Of a stretch of 64,000 nucleotides of DNA, positions 52,968 to 61,698 are shown in pieces; the stretch's first letter is position 1; each line of letters starts with the position of its first letter. The notes beneath the pieces are model-generated. The model was not told where the DNA came from, did no database searches, and worked only from the letters and a program-made list of their open reading frames with translations. The translations under genes were made by a program, and so were the position numbers. Source of the stretch: Methylorubrum aminovorans (GTDB taxonomy: Bacteria > Pseudomonadota > Alphaproteobacteria > Rhizobiales > Beijerinckiaceae); assembly GCF_022179725.1 (NCBI RefSeq), contig NZ_BPRC01000014.1, forward strand, positions 1-64,000, in the 5' to 3' direction.

Positions 52968-53343
52968 CGAAATTCCGGGGTTCGCGTGTCGGCGAGGATG
53001 TCGGAAGAACCGGCGATCCCCCAAAGAGTTCGGATCGATTTTTGAAACTTTTTAGCCAAGCCTTCGATCAAGACCTTGGATCCTTCGCCAATATGCAAGA
53101 TCTTTCTGCGGCATAGGCGATGCGCCAAGCGCCGGCACGAGGCGAAGATGCTATCCAATGTGACTGCGTGTGCTTTCCAGGTGCATCGTCTTCGAGAGAC
53201 CTTCAGCTCCAGAACTGCGAGACGGCACAGGCTGTAGCCAGCCGCATCCGGATCGTCGTCTCCGGCATGAACCGCGAGCCGATCCGATCGGTTTTGCCGC
53301 GAAGTCCGGCGGCACGGCCGTCGGTGCGAGGAGGGAGCCGAGG
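52968..53343. other. Divergent intergenic region before small hydrophilic genes
   Basis: Must contain the minus-strand promoter of the 52785/52557 pair. A cGAAC-N16-gGTT pattern on the minus strand (about 53008-53031) resembles the EcfG stress-promoter consensus GGAAC-N16/17-CGTT with two mismatches; too weak to call. No gene seen. Confidence 0.35.
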
Positions 53344-53580
53344 ATGGCCATGGCACGAGACGGCGAAGACCGGGCCGAGGGGTTTGCCGGGCAGAGCGTG
53401 GCCGGCACTTCCGGACATCCGAGCCTGAGCAGCCCGGACCACGCCGAGGCCGGCGACGGCAGCCCGAGCCACCGCAGCTTGACAGGCGGGACATCGCCGC
53501 GGCCCGCCAGGAGTGAAACGACCGGGAAGGACGAAGCGGGCGGGACGGAACCGGCCGATCCGCCCTCCGGCAGCCGGTGA
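53344..53580 (+). CDS. Small hydrophilic protein (78 aa)
   Basis: A 78-residue protein with a strong GGAGGGAG site before ATG 53344. Rich in Gly, Ser, Asp, Glu and Pro (MAMARDGEDRAEGFAGQSVA; GHPSLSSPDHAEAGDGSPSH) and almost without hydrophobic residues. It resembles the three minus-strand miniproteins in character, although it points the other way. Ends 15 bp before the convergent GT2 gene. No domain recognised. Confidence 0.5.
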   Translation: MAMARDGEDRAEGFAGQSVAGTSGHPSLSSPDHAEAGDGSPSHRSLTGGTSPRPARSETTGKDEAGGTEPADPPSGSR

Positions 53581-53595
53581 GGCTCCGGCTTCCGC

Positions 53596-54447
53596 TCAGA
53601 ACGGCCGATCCGGTGGCACGCGGGCGGCGGCGATTTCCTCCGGGCTTGGGCCGCGCAGGAGGGTGATGTCGGGCTCGCGGCTCGTGCCGATCAGGCCGAG
53701 CCGGGCGAAGGCGTCGAGCCAGCCGTCCATCGGCCAGAGCCCGTGCCGGGCGCGGAAGCGGCGGGCGTTGCGGACGATGTCGGCAAAGTGCTGCAGCGGC
53801 GGGTCGCAGGAGAGATGGTGCTGATGGAAGGCCGGCGGCGCGCCCGCCAGAAGCACCGGCACGCCGATCTCCGCGGCGCGGAAGGCGAGATCGGTGTCCT
53901 CCGCGCCGTAGCCGTCATAGCCCTCGTCAAAGCCGCCGAGCCGATCGTAGGTCGTCGCTCGCACCGCGAAGGCGAGCGACCAGAAAAGGCCGGGATTGCG
54001 GGTCTCCCTCACGCCGCTGTCCGGGAAATCCCGCGCCGGGTGGAGGATGCCGGCCCGTAGGAGGTCAGCCTCCTGCCAGCCGTCGCGGACCGCGCCCGCG
54101 GGCAGGTAGCGGATCGGCCCGCAGACGAGTCCGTCATGGGCGGCTGCCGCCGCGGCGAGCGCCGGAACGAGGCCTGCGGAGGGAATGCAATCGACATCGA
54201 GAAAGACGAGGATGTCGCCGGACGCCGCCGCCCGGCCGGCGTTGCGCGCAGCGGCGAGCGGCAGGCCGGCGCTCGGAAAGCCGACCCGCCGCAGCGGAAA
54301 CGGCGTCTCCGGCAGCGGCTCGGGCGCGAGGCCCATCTCGACTACGATGCATTCCGCCGGGGCGGAGCCGCGGGCGAGCCCCTCGATCAGGCGCGCGAGA
54401 TGGGCATCGCGCCCCTTGTTGAGCGTGACGACGCTGGTGGTGCTCAC
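53596..54447 (-). CDS. Family 2 glycosyltransferase
   Basis: A 283-residue GT-A enzyme. It opens STTSVVTLNKGRDAHLARLI; the metal motif is in LVFLDVDCIPSAGLVPAL (DVD); acceptor/catalytic region FAVRATTYDRLGGFDEGYDG, then YGAEDTDLAFRAAEIG with the ED pair typical of chondroitin-polymerase-like GT2 (galactosyltransferase C-terminal type). Same strand as the PIG-L deacetylase upstream (75 bp gap), so probably one transcript. Substrate unknown. Confidence 0.85.
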   Translation of the reverse strand: MSTTSVVTLNKGRDAHLARLIEGLARGSAPAECIVVEMGLAPEPLPETPFPLRRVGFPSAGLPLAAARNAGRAAASGDILVFLDVDCIPSAGLVPALAAAAAAHDGLVCGPIRYLPAGAVRDGWQEADLLRAGILHPARDFPDSGVRETRNPGLFWSLAFAVRATTYDRLGGFDEGYDGYGAEDTDLAFRAAEIGVPVLLAGAPPAFHQHHLSCDPPLQHFADIVRNARRFRARHGLWPMDGWLDAFARLGLIGTSREPDITLLRGPSPEEIAAARVPPDRPF

Positions 54448-54522
54448 GGGGTTTCCAGTCCGGCCAAGCTGTCAGGTCGCACCCGTCCTGCCAGCCTCAA
54501 CCTGAAACGCGGATGAAGGGGA

Positions 54523-55260
54523 TCAGCGCAGGGTAATGTACCATTCGTGCGGGCCGCAGAGCCTGTCGATCATCGCAGGCTGCAACTGGAAGCCGGAGGG
54601 ATCGTCCTCGATCAGGCCGAAGACTTGAGAGGCATGCGCCTCCACCGCCCGGCGCTTGGCCGCGCGCTCCGCCTCCACGGCGAGGCGAAAGCCCTCCGGC
54701 GCCGGCCCGACCTCGCGCTCCGGCGGCAGGGTCCAGCCCCAGACCGGGTAGGCGTAGGCCGCGAGTCCGGGGAGCCGGGCGCGGGCGAGATCGACGATGG
54801 CGGCGGACGCCGTGTGGTCGCAATGGGGATCGTGGCGCCACGTCACGAACAGGGCGCTGGCGCCTGCCGCGCGGGCGATCTCGGCGACCTTGTCCGCTGC
54901 CGCCTCGGCCTCCGCGCCCTCGCTCGGCACGCCGCCATCGGGTAGGCGCAGGAAGTGGACATGCTCCGCGCCGAGCCCGAGTTCGGCCATGGCCCGCACG
55001 GTTTCTGCCTCGCGCAAGCTCCGCAGGCGGTCGTGCGGATAGGCCTTGGAGTTCGGGTGAGAGCCGCAGCCGTCGCTGACGATGACGACGCGCACGGCGC
55101 GGCCCTGCTTCAGTACCTGCACGATCAGCCCACCGCAGCCGAGGCTCTCGTCGTCCGGATGGGGCGCGACCACGACGAGGCCGCCCCCGTTCGGCACGAG
55201 AGTCGCGAGATCGGCAACGGGCAGGGCCTTTACGGCCTCGAGGAAAGCGTCGGCGCGCAT
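54523..55260 (-). CDS. PIG-L family deacetylase
   Basis: A 245-residue LmbE/PIG-L zinc hydrolase. VVVAPHPDDESLGCGGLI holds the His-Pro-Asp-Asp zinc motif (His 34, Asp 37), and the second zinc His is in TWRHDPHCDHTASAAIVD (HDPHxDH). Such enzymes remove acetyl from N-acetylglucosaminyl groups (PIG-L, MshB, BshB). GGAGGAG lies before ATG 55260. Among GT4, GT2 and MurG-like genes it suggests assembly of a GlcNAc-containing small glycoconjugate followed by deacetylation. That is inference from neighbours. Confidence 0.9.
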   Translation of the reverse strand: MRADAFLEAVKALPVADLATLVPNGGGLVVVAPHPDDESLGCGGLIVQVLKQGRAVRVVIVSDGCGSHPNSKAYPHDRLRSLREAETVRAMAELGLGAEHVHFLRLPDGGVPSEGAEAEAAADKVAEIARAAGASALFVTWRHDPHCDHTASAAIVDLARARLPGLAAYAYPVWGWTLPPEREVGPAPEGFRLAVEAERAAKRRAVEAHASQVFGLIEDDPSGFQLQPAMIDRLCGPHEWYITLR

Positions 55261-55382
55261 GGCTCCTCCTGGGTTCGAAACGTGGAACGGGCTCGAAAGC
55301 TCAACGCATCGGCGATCGCTATCGACCCGACCGTGCCGGAGCAACCGGCAATCGGCAGGCAGGGCATGGGCACGGCGGCCTG

Positions 55383-56141
55383 TCACGGCTCCGGAAGCAG
55401 GGCCTCCGTCCGGCCCCGCAGGGCCTGGATGCTGCGGTAGCCGACCGAGGCCGCCACCTGCCGCGGGGCCACGCCGTCGGCAGCGAGCGCCAGGGCCCGC
55501 ACGACCCGGGCCCTCGCCCGCCACTGCCCGAAGGTGAGGCCCGTCTCGCGGCGGAACCCGCGCGTCAGGGTGCGGCGGCTGAGGCCGGCGCGGTCGGCCC
55601 AGGCGTCGAGGTCGAAGGCTGTCGCGGGCGCATCGATGAGGCCGAGGCAGATCCGGCGCAGCCGCGCGTCGTTGGGCAGCGGCAGGGTGAGCTTGGTCTC
55701 CGGCGCCCGGCGGATCTCGTCGAGGACGAGCGCGGCGAGGTGGCCACCGCGTCCGGCCTCGTCGTAGAGCACGGGCTCGCGCGTCAGGGCGGCGAGCGCG
55801 GCGGCGAGCAGGGGCGAGACCTCGATGACGCGGGCGCGGTCTGGAAAGCCGGCAATCGCCTCGACCGCGAGATAGGCCGAGCACATCGCGACCGCGCCGT
55901 GCATCACCACCGCGTGCGGCAGGCGCGGCGGGATCCAGAGGGCATGCCCCTCCGGCACGACCCAGGTCCCGTCCTCGGCGCTCGCCATCATCAGGCCAGC
56001 GGTGGCGTAGAGGAGCTGCGCCCGCGGATGGAAATGCCGCTCCGTGTGGCTGCTCGCGGCGAAGGTCTTGGGCATCACCGCGACCGCGCGCGGAACGTCC
56101 TGATAATCCTCGGCTCGGATCGAACGCGTGATCGAAGGCAT
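55383..56141 (-). CDS. AraC-family regulator with short C-terminus
   Basis: A 252-residue regulator: an N-terminal cupin-type sensing domain (HTERHFHPRAQLLYATAGLM; WVVPEGHALWIPPRLPHAVV) and an AraC DNA-binding domain whose first HTH is clear (FDLDAWADRAGLSRRTLTRG; FRRETGLTFGQW). The second HTH starts normally (GVAPRQVAASVGYRS), but the usual SAFxxxFRRxxG recognition segment is replaced by IQALRGRTEALLPEP and the protein ends. The cause is unclear: neither other frame restores the motif. It is divergent from an MFS exporter, which it probably controls. Confidence 0.8.
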   Translation of the reverse strand: MPSITRSIRAEDYQDVPRAVAVMPKTFAASSHTERHFHPRAQLLYATAGLMMASAEDGTWVVPEGHALWIPPRLPHAVVMHGAVAMCSAYLAVEAIAGFPDRARVIEVSPLLAAALAALTREPVLYDEAGRGGHLAALVLDEIRRAPETKLTLPLPNDARLRRICLGLIDAPATAFDLDAWADRAGLSRRTLTRGFRRETGLTFGQWRARARVVRALALAADGVAPRQVAASVGYRSIQALRGRTEALLPEP

Positions 56142-56314
56142 GCCGACGCCCCGTTTGGCCCGATTGCGTACACCTTCGGCCCGACAGCATGCAACGGGTC
56201 ATGTAGGAGAGGCAGGCTTGTACCAAGCTGCACGCGACCCCGCGGATACCCGCCGCGCGGGCCCGTCGGCGATGAGGCGTCATCGTCGATGGGGATGCCG
56301 GAGATGCCCGCCCG

Positions 56315-57511
56315 ATGGATGCCGAGACCCTGTCCCGCCGCACCCTGCGCTTCGTCAACGTGGCGCACGGCCTCGACCATTTCGTGCTGCTGATCTACCC
56401 GACCGCCGTCCTTGCCATCGCCACGCAGACGGGCCTGAGCTACGGCGAGCTGATCGGGCTGGCGACCGGCGCCTTCGTCGCCTTCGGGCTCTGCTCGCTG
56501 CCGATGGGCTGGCTCGCCGATCGGTTCGGCCGGCGCAACCTCCTGGCGGTCTTCTTCTTCGGCTATGGCCTGTCCTGCCTCGGCGTGGCGAGCGCGGCGA
56601 GCCCGACCGGCTTCGCGGTCTGGCTCTGCGTGCTGGGGCTCGCCTCGGCGATCTACCATCCGGTCGGCTCGACCATGCTGGTCACCCATGCCCGCCGCCT
56701 CGGGCGCGACCTCGGCGTGAACGGGGTGTGGGGGAATGCCGGCGCGGCTACCGCCTCGGGTGTCACGGCCCTGCTCGCGGCCGGCCTCGGCTGGCAGGCG
56801 GCCTTCATCGTGCCGGGCCTGTTCTGCCTCGCCGTCGGTGCCGCCTTCCTGGCTATGGTGCCCGGCGACGGCGAGGCCGGGGGTGGCAAGGCCGGGGGCG
56901 CCCCGCTCATTCCGGTGGCGCGGCCGCGTCCCCTCCTCGTCGTGTTCGCCTTCGCCATCATCGCGGGCGGGATGACCTTCAACATCACCACCATCGCCCT
57001 GCCGAAGGTCGTGGACGAGGGCGTCGGCGCAGCGCTTCCGCTCGCCTTGATCGGATCGGTGGCGACCCTCGTCTTCGCCTTCGGCGCCCTGACTCAGCTC
57101 GCAATGGGGCGGCTGATCGATCGCTACAGCCTGCCGACCCTGTTCCTGGCCCTCTCCGTCCTGCAGCCGCTCGGCCTGGGATTGGCGGCCGCGAGCACCG
57201 GCCTGCCGCTGCTCGCCGGCCTCGTGCTGACGATGGCGGCGCTCTACGGGCAGGTCGTCATCAACGATGCCATGGTGGCCCGCTACGTGCCCGCCGCCTA
57301 CCGGGCCCGGGCCTACAGCGTGCGCTACTTCCTCGGCTTCACCGTCAGCGGATTCGTGGTGCCGATGATCGCCGTGCTGCACGATCGCGGCGGGTTCGGG
57401 CTGGTGCTCGGGATCGCGGCGGGTTTCGGCGCCGTCATCGTCGCGGCGGCGCTCGGCTTCTTCGTGCTCACCCGCGGACCGGCCCCGCGCCCGCTCGTTC
57501 CCGCGGAGTAA
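56315..57511 (+). CDS. MFS efflux transporter (fosmidomycin-resistance-like)
   Basis: A 398-residue protein with about 12 membrane helices. HGLDHFVLLIYPTAVLAIAT is typical of Fsr-type MFS exporters; motif A-like segment GWLADRFGRRNLLAVFFFGY; conserved YHPVGSTMLVTHARRLGRDL and GNAGAATASG. Such carriers export small drugs or metabolites. The divergent AraC-type gene, 173 bp away, is the natural regulator. The ligand cannot be inferred. Confidence 0.8.
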   Translation: MDAETLSRRTLRFVNVAHGLDHFVLLIYPTAVLAIATQTGLSYGELIGLATGAFVAFGLCSLPMGWLADRFGRRNLLAVFFFGYGLSCLGVASAASPTGFAVWLCVLGLASAIYHPVGSTMLVTHARRLGRDLGVNGVWGNAGAATASGVTALLAAGLGWQAAFIVPGLFCLAVGAAFLAMVPGDGEAGGGKAGGAPLIPVARPRPLLVVFAFAIIAGGMTFNITTIALPKVVDEGVGAALPLALIGSVATLVFAFGALTQLAMGRLIDRYSLPTLFLALSVLQPLGLGLAAASTGLPLLAGLVLTMAALYGQVVINDAMVARYVPAAYRARAYSVRYFLGFTVSGFVVPMIAVLHDRGGFGLVLGIAAGFGAVIVAAALGFFVLTRGPAPRPLVPAE

Positions 57512-57560
57512 TGGAGCGGCCTGCCCGGCGGACGGCGGCGCCTTCGCCGGCTGGCCAGGC

Positions 57561-58304
57561 TCATCCCGCGCGGGCCGCGAGATACCGCGAAAACCCCTTG
57601 GCGCGCAGGTCGCAGGCCGGACAGGTGCCGCAGCCATAGCCCCAATCGTGGCGCTGCCCGCGCTCGCCGAGATAGCAGGTGTGGCTCTCCTCGACGATGA
57701 GATCCACCAGCGCCTGCCCTCCGAGGCTTTGGGCAAGCGCCCAGGTCTGCGCCTTGTCAATCCACATCAGGGGCGTGTGCAGCACGAAGCGGCGCTCCAT
57801 CCCGAGATTGAGCGCGACCTGCATCGCCTTGATCGTGTCGTCGCGGCAATCGGGATAGCCCGAATAATCGGTCTCGCACATGCCGCCGACGATGTGGCGC
57901 AGGCCCCGACGGTAGGCGAGCGCGGCGGCGAAGGTGAGGAAGACGAGGTTGCGGCCCGGCACGAAGGTGTTGGGCAAACCGTCCCGCGCCAGAGCGATCT
58001 CGCTGTCGCGGGTGAGCGCCGTGTCGGAGATGTCGCCCAAAGCCGCGAGCGAGAGCGTGTGATCCGGCCCGAGCCGGCGGCCCCAGGCCGGATCGAGGCC
58101 GGCCAAACCCTGGCGCAAGCCCTCGCGCCGGTCGAGTTCGACCCGGTGGCGCTGGCCGTAATCGAAGCCGAGGGTCTCCACCTGCGGGAAACGATCGAGG
58201 GCCCAGGCGAGACAGGTCGCCGAATCCTGGCCGCCGGAGAACAGCACCAGGGCGCCCTCCCCCTGCACCGCCGGCGAAGGCTCGGCAGTCACCGGCACCG
58301 TCAC
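57561..58304 (-). CDS. queC: 7-cyano-7-deazaguanine synthase QueC
   Basis: A 247-residue ATP-dependent enzyme; it makes preQ0 from 7-carboxy-7-deazaguanine and ammonia in queuosine synthesis. The ATP-pyrophosphatase loop SGGQDS is at 23-28; FVPGRNLVFLTFAAALAYRR, GGMCETDYSGYPDCRDD and the zinc cluster ESHTCYLGERG with GYGCGTCPACDLRAKGF complete the family pattern. The start is a GTG in a 4-bp overlap (GTGA) with queD, a coupled arrangement. Convergent with the MFS gene. Confidence 0.96.
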   Translation of the reverse strand: MTVPVTAEPSPAVQGEGALVLFSGGQDSATCLAWALDRFPQVETLGFDYGQRHRVELDRREGLRQGLAGLDPAWGRRLGPDHTLSLAALGDISDTALTRDSEIALARDGLPNTFVPGRNLVFLTFAAALAYRRGLRHIVGGMCETDYSGYPDCRDDTIKAMQVALNLGMERRFVLHTPLMWIDKAQTWALAQSLGGQALVDLIVEESHTCYLGERGQRHDWGYGCGTCPACDLRAKGFSRYLAARAG

Positions 58305-58657
58305 TCGCCCTCGTACTCGGCCCAGGAATACGGCGTCTCGAAGATCCGCACGCTGGCAAGCCCCGGAATCGACGGCTTGGCGCGGTGCCAGATCCAGGCC
58401 GCGATATGCTCGGCGGTCGGGTTCTCCAGCCCCTCGATCTCGTTGAGGCAATGGTGGTCGAGCCGCTCCAGGAGCGGGGCGAAGGCGCTCTCGATGTCGT
58501 AGAAATCGACCACCCAGCCCGTCGTCGGATCGACCTCGCCCGCCACCGTCAGCTCCACGCGGTAGGAATGCCCGTGCATGCGGTGGCAGCGGTGGGTCTC
58601 GGGCACGTTCGGCAGGCGGTGGGCCGCCTCGAAGGTGAAGGCCTGGGTGATCTTCAT
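58301..58657 (-). CDS. queD: 6-carboxytetrahydropterin synthase QueD
   Basis: A 118-residue enzyme of the PTPS fold; it converts dihydroneopterin triphosphate to 6-carboxy-5,6,7,8-tetrahydropterin, the step before QueE. Zinc histidines: His in FEAAHRL and the pair in MHGHSYRVEL. The catalytic Cys is in HRCHRMHGHS; WVVDFYDIESAF and LDHHCLNEIEGLENPTAEHI are also diagnostic. Expected length. It leads the queD-queC unit. QueE is encoded about 3 kb away on the same strand. Confidence 0.96.
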   Translation of the reverse strand: MKITQAFTFEAAHRLPNVPETHRCHRMHGHSYRVELTVAGEVDPTTGWVVDFYDIESAFAPLLERLDHHCLNEIEGLENPTAEHIAAWIWHRAKPSIPGLASVRIFETPYSWAEYEGE

Positions 58658-58794
58658 CGCGCGATCTTCACGGGGTCTGGAACGGTCCCGCCGCGACAGG
58701 CTGCGGGTTGGCGGCCGCCCGCGGGCGCACCGAGATCGTGGATATGTCACCGCCACCGACGAAATGCACCCTCTATCCGGTCCCTCGCGTTGCG

Positions 58795-58900
58795 ATAGAA
58801 CATCGCCGCAAAGGCGGCCGCCGGCTTTCGGGAGAAGACACTGCAAGCGGAAGAGGATGGAGGATCGGGCGGGATCCGATATCGGCCCCGATGCGCGAGC
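58795..58900 (+). repeat. Dispersed hairpin repeat, copy 6 (degenerate)
   Basis: GATAGAACATCGCCGCAAAG, GCGGCCGCCGGCTTTCGGGA, GAAGACACTGCAAGCGGAAG, AGGATGG, then a GATCGGGC/GGCCCCGAT-type second stem. Order of blocks is as in the 48276 copy, with more substitutions. It lies between the YoaK-like gene and queD. Confidence 0.6.
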
Positions 58901-58908
58901 GCTGTCAC

Positions 58909-59616
58909 TCACGCCGCGGCATTGGCCTCGGCCGGCGCCATCGCGACGAAGGCGATCAAACCGATCAGAACCAGGATCGGCAACGTGATGCAGCCGAAGG
59001 CGAGGTGGGCGATCCCGAAGGCTCCGCACAGGGCGCCCGCGGCGAAGGTCAGAATAGCCGGCAGCACCCGCAGCAACCGCGCGCGCGCCGGAGCGGCGCT
59101 CCCGGACGGTTTGAGAACGAGATCCGTCGCATCGATGACGGCTTGACTCACGCTCACGGTCATCACCGTCGTCGGAGCCAGATGGCCGAGCGAGAGACGG
59201 CCGATCGCGTTCTGCACGCCCATGGCCGCGACGGCGAGCATGCCCACGATCAGGGCCGAGGCACCGTCCGGCGCGTCGAGTGGCAACGCCAAGGTTCCGC
59301 ACAGGCCGAACCCCGCGAGCAGGGCGGCCTCCGCGGCGAGCAGCCAGGGCAGCGGATCGGCACCGCGCCGCTCCAGGAGCAGTGCGAGGAGGCGGGTCGC
59401 CGCCACAGCCACCATGAAGACGGGCAGAGCCAGGACCTTCGCCAGCACGCCGCTCGAACTCGCGACCAGTTCGGCGCCGATCAGGACGAAGTTTCCGGTG
59501 ACATGGGCCGTGAACAGGCCTGTCAGCGCGATGAAGGCCGCGGCATCGACGAAGCCGGCCACGAAGGCGAGGGCCGCTCCGGCGGACGTGCCGCCACCCG
59601 AGGTCTGCCACTTCAC
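58909..59616 (-). CDS. YoaK/DUF1275 membrane protein
   Basis: A 235-residue protein with 6-7 membrane helices. It begins with the family motif FVAGFVDAAAFIALTGLFTA, HVTGNFVLIG; the central block MGVQNAIGRLSLGHLAPTTV MTV-type and the ending TFAAGALCGAFGIAHLAFGC fit DUF1275. Function of the family is unknown. Single gene. Confidence 0.85.
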   Translation of the reverse strand: MKWQTSGGGTSAGAALAFVAGFVDAAAFIALTGLFTAHVTGNFVLIGAELVASSSGVLAKVLALPVFMVAVAATRLLALLLERRGADPLPWLLAAEAALLAGFGLCGTLALPLDAPDGASALIVGMLAVAAMGVQNAIGRLSLGHLAPTTVMTVSVSQAVIDATDLVLKPSGSAAPARARLLRVLPAILTFAAGALCGAFGIAHLAFGCITLPILVLIGLIAFVAMAPAEANAAA

Positions 59617-59762
59617 GAGAGCTTCCTACATTGATCGGCGTTGAACGCGTTTCGACGCACGAGAGCTGTGCCCGACCCGATTGCGTCAGGCCGGCCGCTC
59701 ACGATCCTTGTGTTGTCGCGCGCTCTCTCGACGAACCAGCTCCCACTTCGTCGGAGGGCGCC

Positions 59763-59981
59763 CTAATCCCGGGGCGAATCGACGATCACGGTGACCGGCG
59801 CCCGAGGATTGGCAAAGTAATCCGGCCATCGATCGCAAAGGACCATGATCACCGTCACCAGCAGGACGGTCGCCAGAAGGAAGGCGAGCGCTTCCGTGAC
59901 CTGATGCGCCCATCTGCCGAAGGCCGGGATCGCGACGAATCCGCCGATGAAGATCATGGTTATGGCAAGGGGAGCGGTCAT
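59763..59981 (-). CDS. Small membrane protein (72 aa)
   Basis: A 72-residue protein with two likely membrane helices (LAITMIFIGGFVAIPAFG and LAFLLATVLLVTVIMVLC) and a short polar tail (DRWPDYFANPRAPVTVIVDS). No clear ribosome site before ATG 59981, which lowers confidence. It lies between the YoaK-like gene and the divergent LysR regulator, about 96 bp from the latter. Function unknown. Confidence 0.5.
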   Translation of the reverse strand: MTAPLAITMIFIGGFVAIPAFGRWAHQVTEALAFLLATVLLVTVIMVLCDRWPDYFANPRAPVTVIVDSPRD

Positions 59982-60077
59982 CGGAGGAAACCTGGCGCTG
60001 ATGGTGGACTGCCGGTTCGATCTGGACCTTAAGCCTGCCGGGCTCCAGAGCCATAAGGATATCGGCTATCACGAACC

Positions 60078-60950
60078 ATGATAAGCAACCTGAACGTCGA
60101 TCAGATCCGCTCGTTCCTGGCCGTGGTTGAGAGCGGGGGCTTCACGGCCGCTGCGCAGATGCTCGGGGTGCGGCAATCCACGGTCAGCGGGCATATCGCG
60201 CGGCTGGAGCAGGCGCTGGACCGTTCGCTCCTCATGCGCGACACCCATCGGGTTGCCCCGACCCCGGATGGCCAAGCCATGATCGGCTTCGCGCGCGAGG
60301 TCGTGGAGGCGCACGATCGGCTTCGCGCCTTCTTCTCGCCGGGCGGCCTGCGCGGCCGCATCCGCCTCGGCGTCTCCGAAGACTACACGCTCTCGGCCCT
60401 GGCTCAGGTTCTGGCGCGATTTGCCGAGCGCCACCCGTCGGTGGACCTGCAGCTGACAGTCGGGCTCAGCCGGGCCCTCTACCAGGGCTACGATGCGGGC
60501 GAACTGGATGTGATCTTCTGCAAGCGCCGACGCGGCGATCCGCGCGGCGAACTGGCTTGGGCGGACGAGCTGATCTGGGCAGGCCGACCGGGCCTGGTTC
60601 CCGATCCGGCGCTGGCCTTGCCCCTTGTCCTCTATCCGCCGCCTTCGATCACGCGCACCCTGGCCCTCGATGCCCTCGAAGCCGCGGGCCGTTCCTGGCG
60701 GATCGCCTGCACCAGCGGCAGCCTGATGGGGCTGCGCGCGGCCGTCGAAGCGGGGCTGGGCATCGCGCCGCACTCGGCCAGGGTGATGCCGGCGGGACTG
60801 GCGCCGATCCCGGAGACGGCCGGCCTGCCGCCGATCGGCGAGGTAGAGTTCGTGGTGCTCGGCTCAGGCCGCCAGCATGCCGTCGCGACGGCGCTGCAGG
60901 AGACGCTCCTCGCGAGCACGGCGGAGCTTCAGGCCGCCCCGGAGGGGTGA
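60078..60950 (+). CDS. LysR-family transcriptional regulator
   Basis: A 290-residue regulator: an N-terminal winged HTH (VDQIRSFLAVVESGGFTAAA, then LGVRQSTVSGHIARLEQALD) and a periplasmic-binding-type effector domain (GRIRLGVSEDYTLSALAQVL; GYDAGELDVIFCKRRRGDPR; CTSGSLMGLRAAVEAGLGIA). Divergent from the small membrane protein and the YoaK-like gene, which are its likeliest targets. Effector unknown. Confidence 0.9.
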   Translation: MISNLNVDQIRSFLAVVESGGFTAAAQMLGVRQSTVSGHIARLEQALDRSLLMRDTHRVAPTPDGQAMIGFAREVVEAHDRLRAFFSPGGLRGRIRLGVSEDYTLSALAQVLARFAERHPSVDLQLTVGLSRALYQGYDAGELDVIFCKRRRGDPRGELAWADELIWAGRPGLVPDPALALPLVLYPPPSITRTLALDALEAAGRSWRIACTSGSLMGLRAAVEAGLGIAPHSARVMPAGLAPIPETAGLPPIGEVEFVVLGSGRQHAVATALQETLLASTAELQAAPEG

Positions 60951-61125
60951 GCCTCCCCCTGTCGAGCAACGCGGCCGCACGTCGCCTGCCGAGCACGGGG
61001 CGCCCGAGTCATCGGAGGGCTCGGGGCGCGGATCGATGACGAGGACGATGCCGGGAAGCGGGCCTTCCACGCATCGAAGAAGAGCCGAAAGCAAGCGTCG
61101 CGTCGCCGCCTGCTCGGGATTGCCC

Positions 61126-61554
61126 CTACCGCTCACGGATCGGCCGCAGCGGACCGTTGAAGGGACCCGGCTTCATGCCGTGTTCGCGGGCGCGTGCACC
61201 GATCAGCGCCTGGCCGCCCAGCAGAGAGGCAATCGGCGCGGACTGCATCTCGACGCTGTTGAGGGCGCGCCCGATCTGCCGCCCCTCCCACCAAAGCTCG
61301 GCGAAGAGAACGGCGAGGAGTCCGAGCAGCCCCCAGGTCGTGAGATCCCAGCCGAGGATATAGACGCCGTAGGGCGGCGACAGGGCGGTCCCGAGATACG
61401 ACAGGCCGATCGCCGCCGCGAAGCCGAGGACGAGGATCAGGGGCAGGCGGATCATCAGGCGCCGGTAGTGGCGCAGGGCGAGGTTGAGGTCCTCGACGGA
61501 GGAGTGATCGAGCCCGAGCACCGGGGAATTTGGCAGCGTGGAATCAGGCGTCAT
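61126..61554 (-). CDS. Two-helix membrane protein, unknown function
   Basis: A 142-residue protein from ATG 61554 (AAGGACG site; the longer frame is rejected). Two adjacent membrane helices (RLPLILVLGFAAAIGLSYLG and WDLTTWGLLGLLAVLFAELW) flanked by soluble segments. Unknown family. On the same strand as queE, 145 bp downstream of it. Confidence 0.6.
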   Translation of the reverse strand: MTPDSTLPNSPVLGLDHSSVEDLNLALRHYRRLMIRLPLILVLGFAAAIGLSYLGTALSPPYGVYILGWDLTTWGLLGLLAVLFAELWWEGRQIGRALNSVEMQSAPIASLLGGQALIGARAREHGMKPGPFNGPLRPIRER

Positions 61555-61698
61555 CGGGCGTCCTTCGGCCGTAGGGGCGCCGGCCGGGGCCGGCCGCGCT
61601 GGCGCGCGAACGTGGTCGAGGCGGACGCGAGATGCAATCGCCGGCCGCATCGATTCGGCCGGCCTACCATCATCGGCTGCGGGAGCCGGGCGGCGCCG

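Noticed and set aside
53008..53031. EcfG-type stress promoter upstream of the small hydrophilic genes
   Set aside because: cGAAC-N16-gGTT has two mismatches in nine fixed positions; in a 375-bp gap this could be chance.
56075..57760. Long minus-strand frame opposite the MFS gene
   Set aside because: Composition (His/Glu/Arg/Ala-rich, no hydrophobic core) marks it as antisense of a membrane protein gene.
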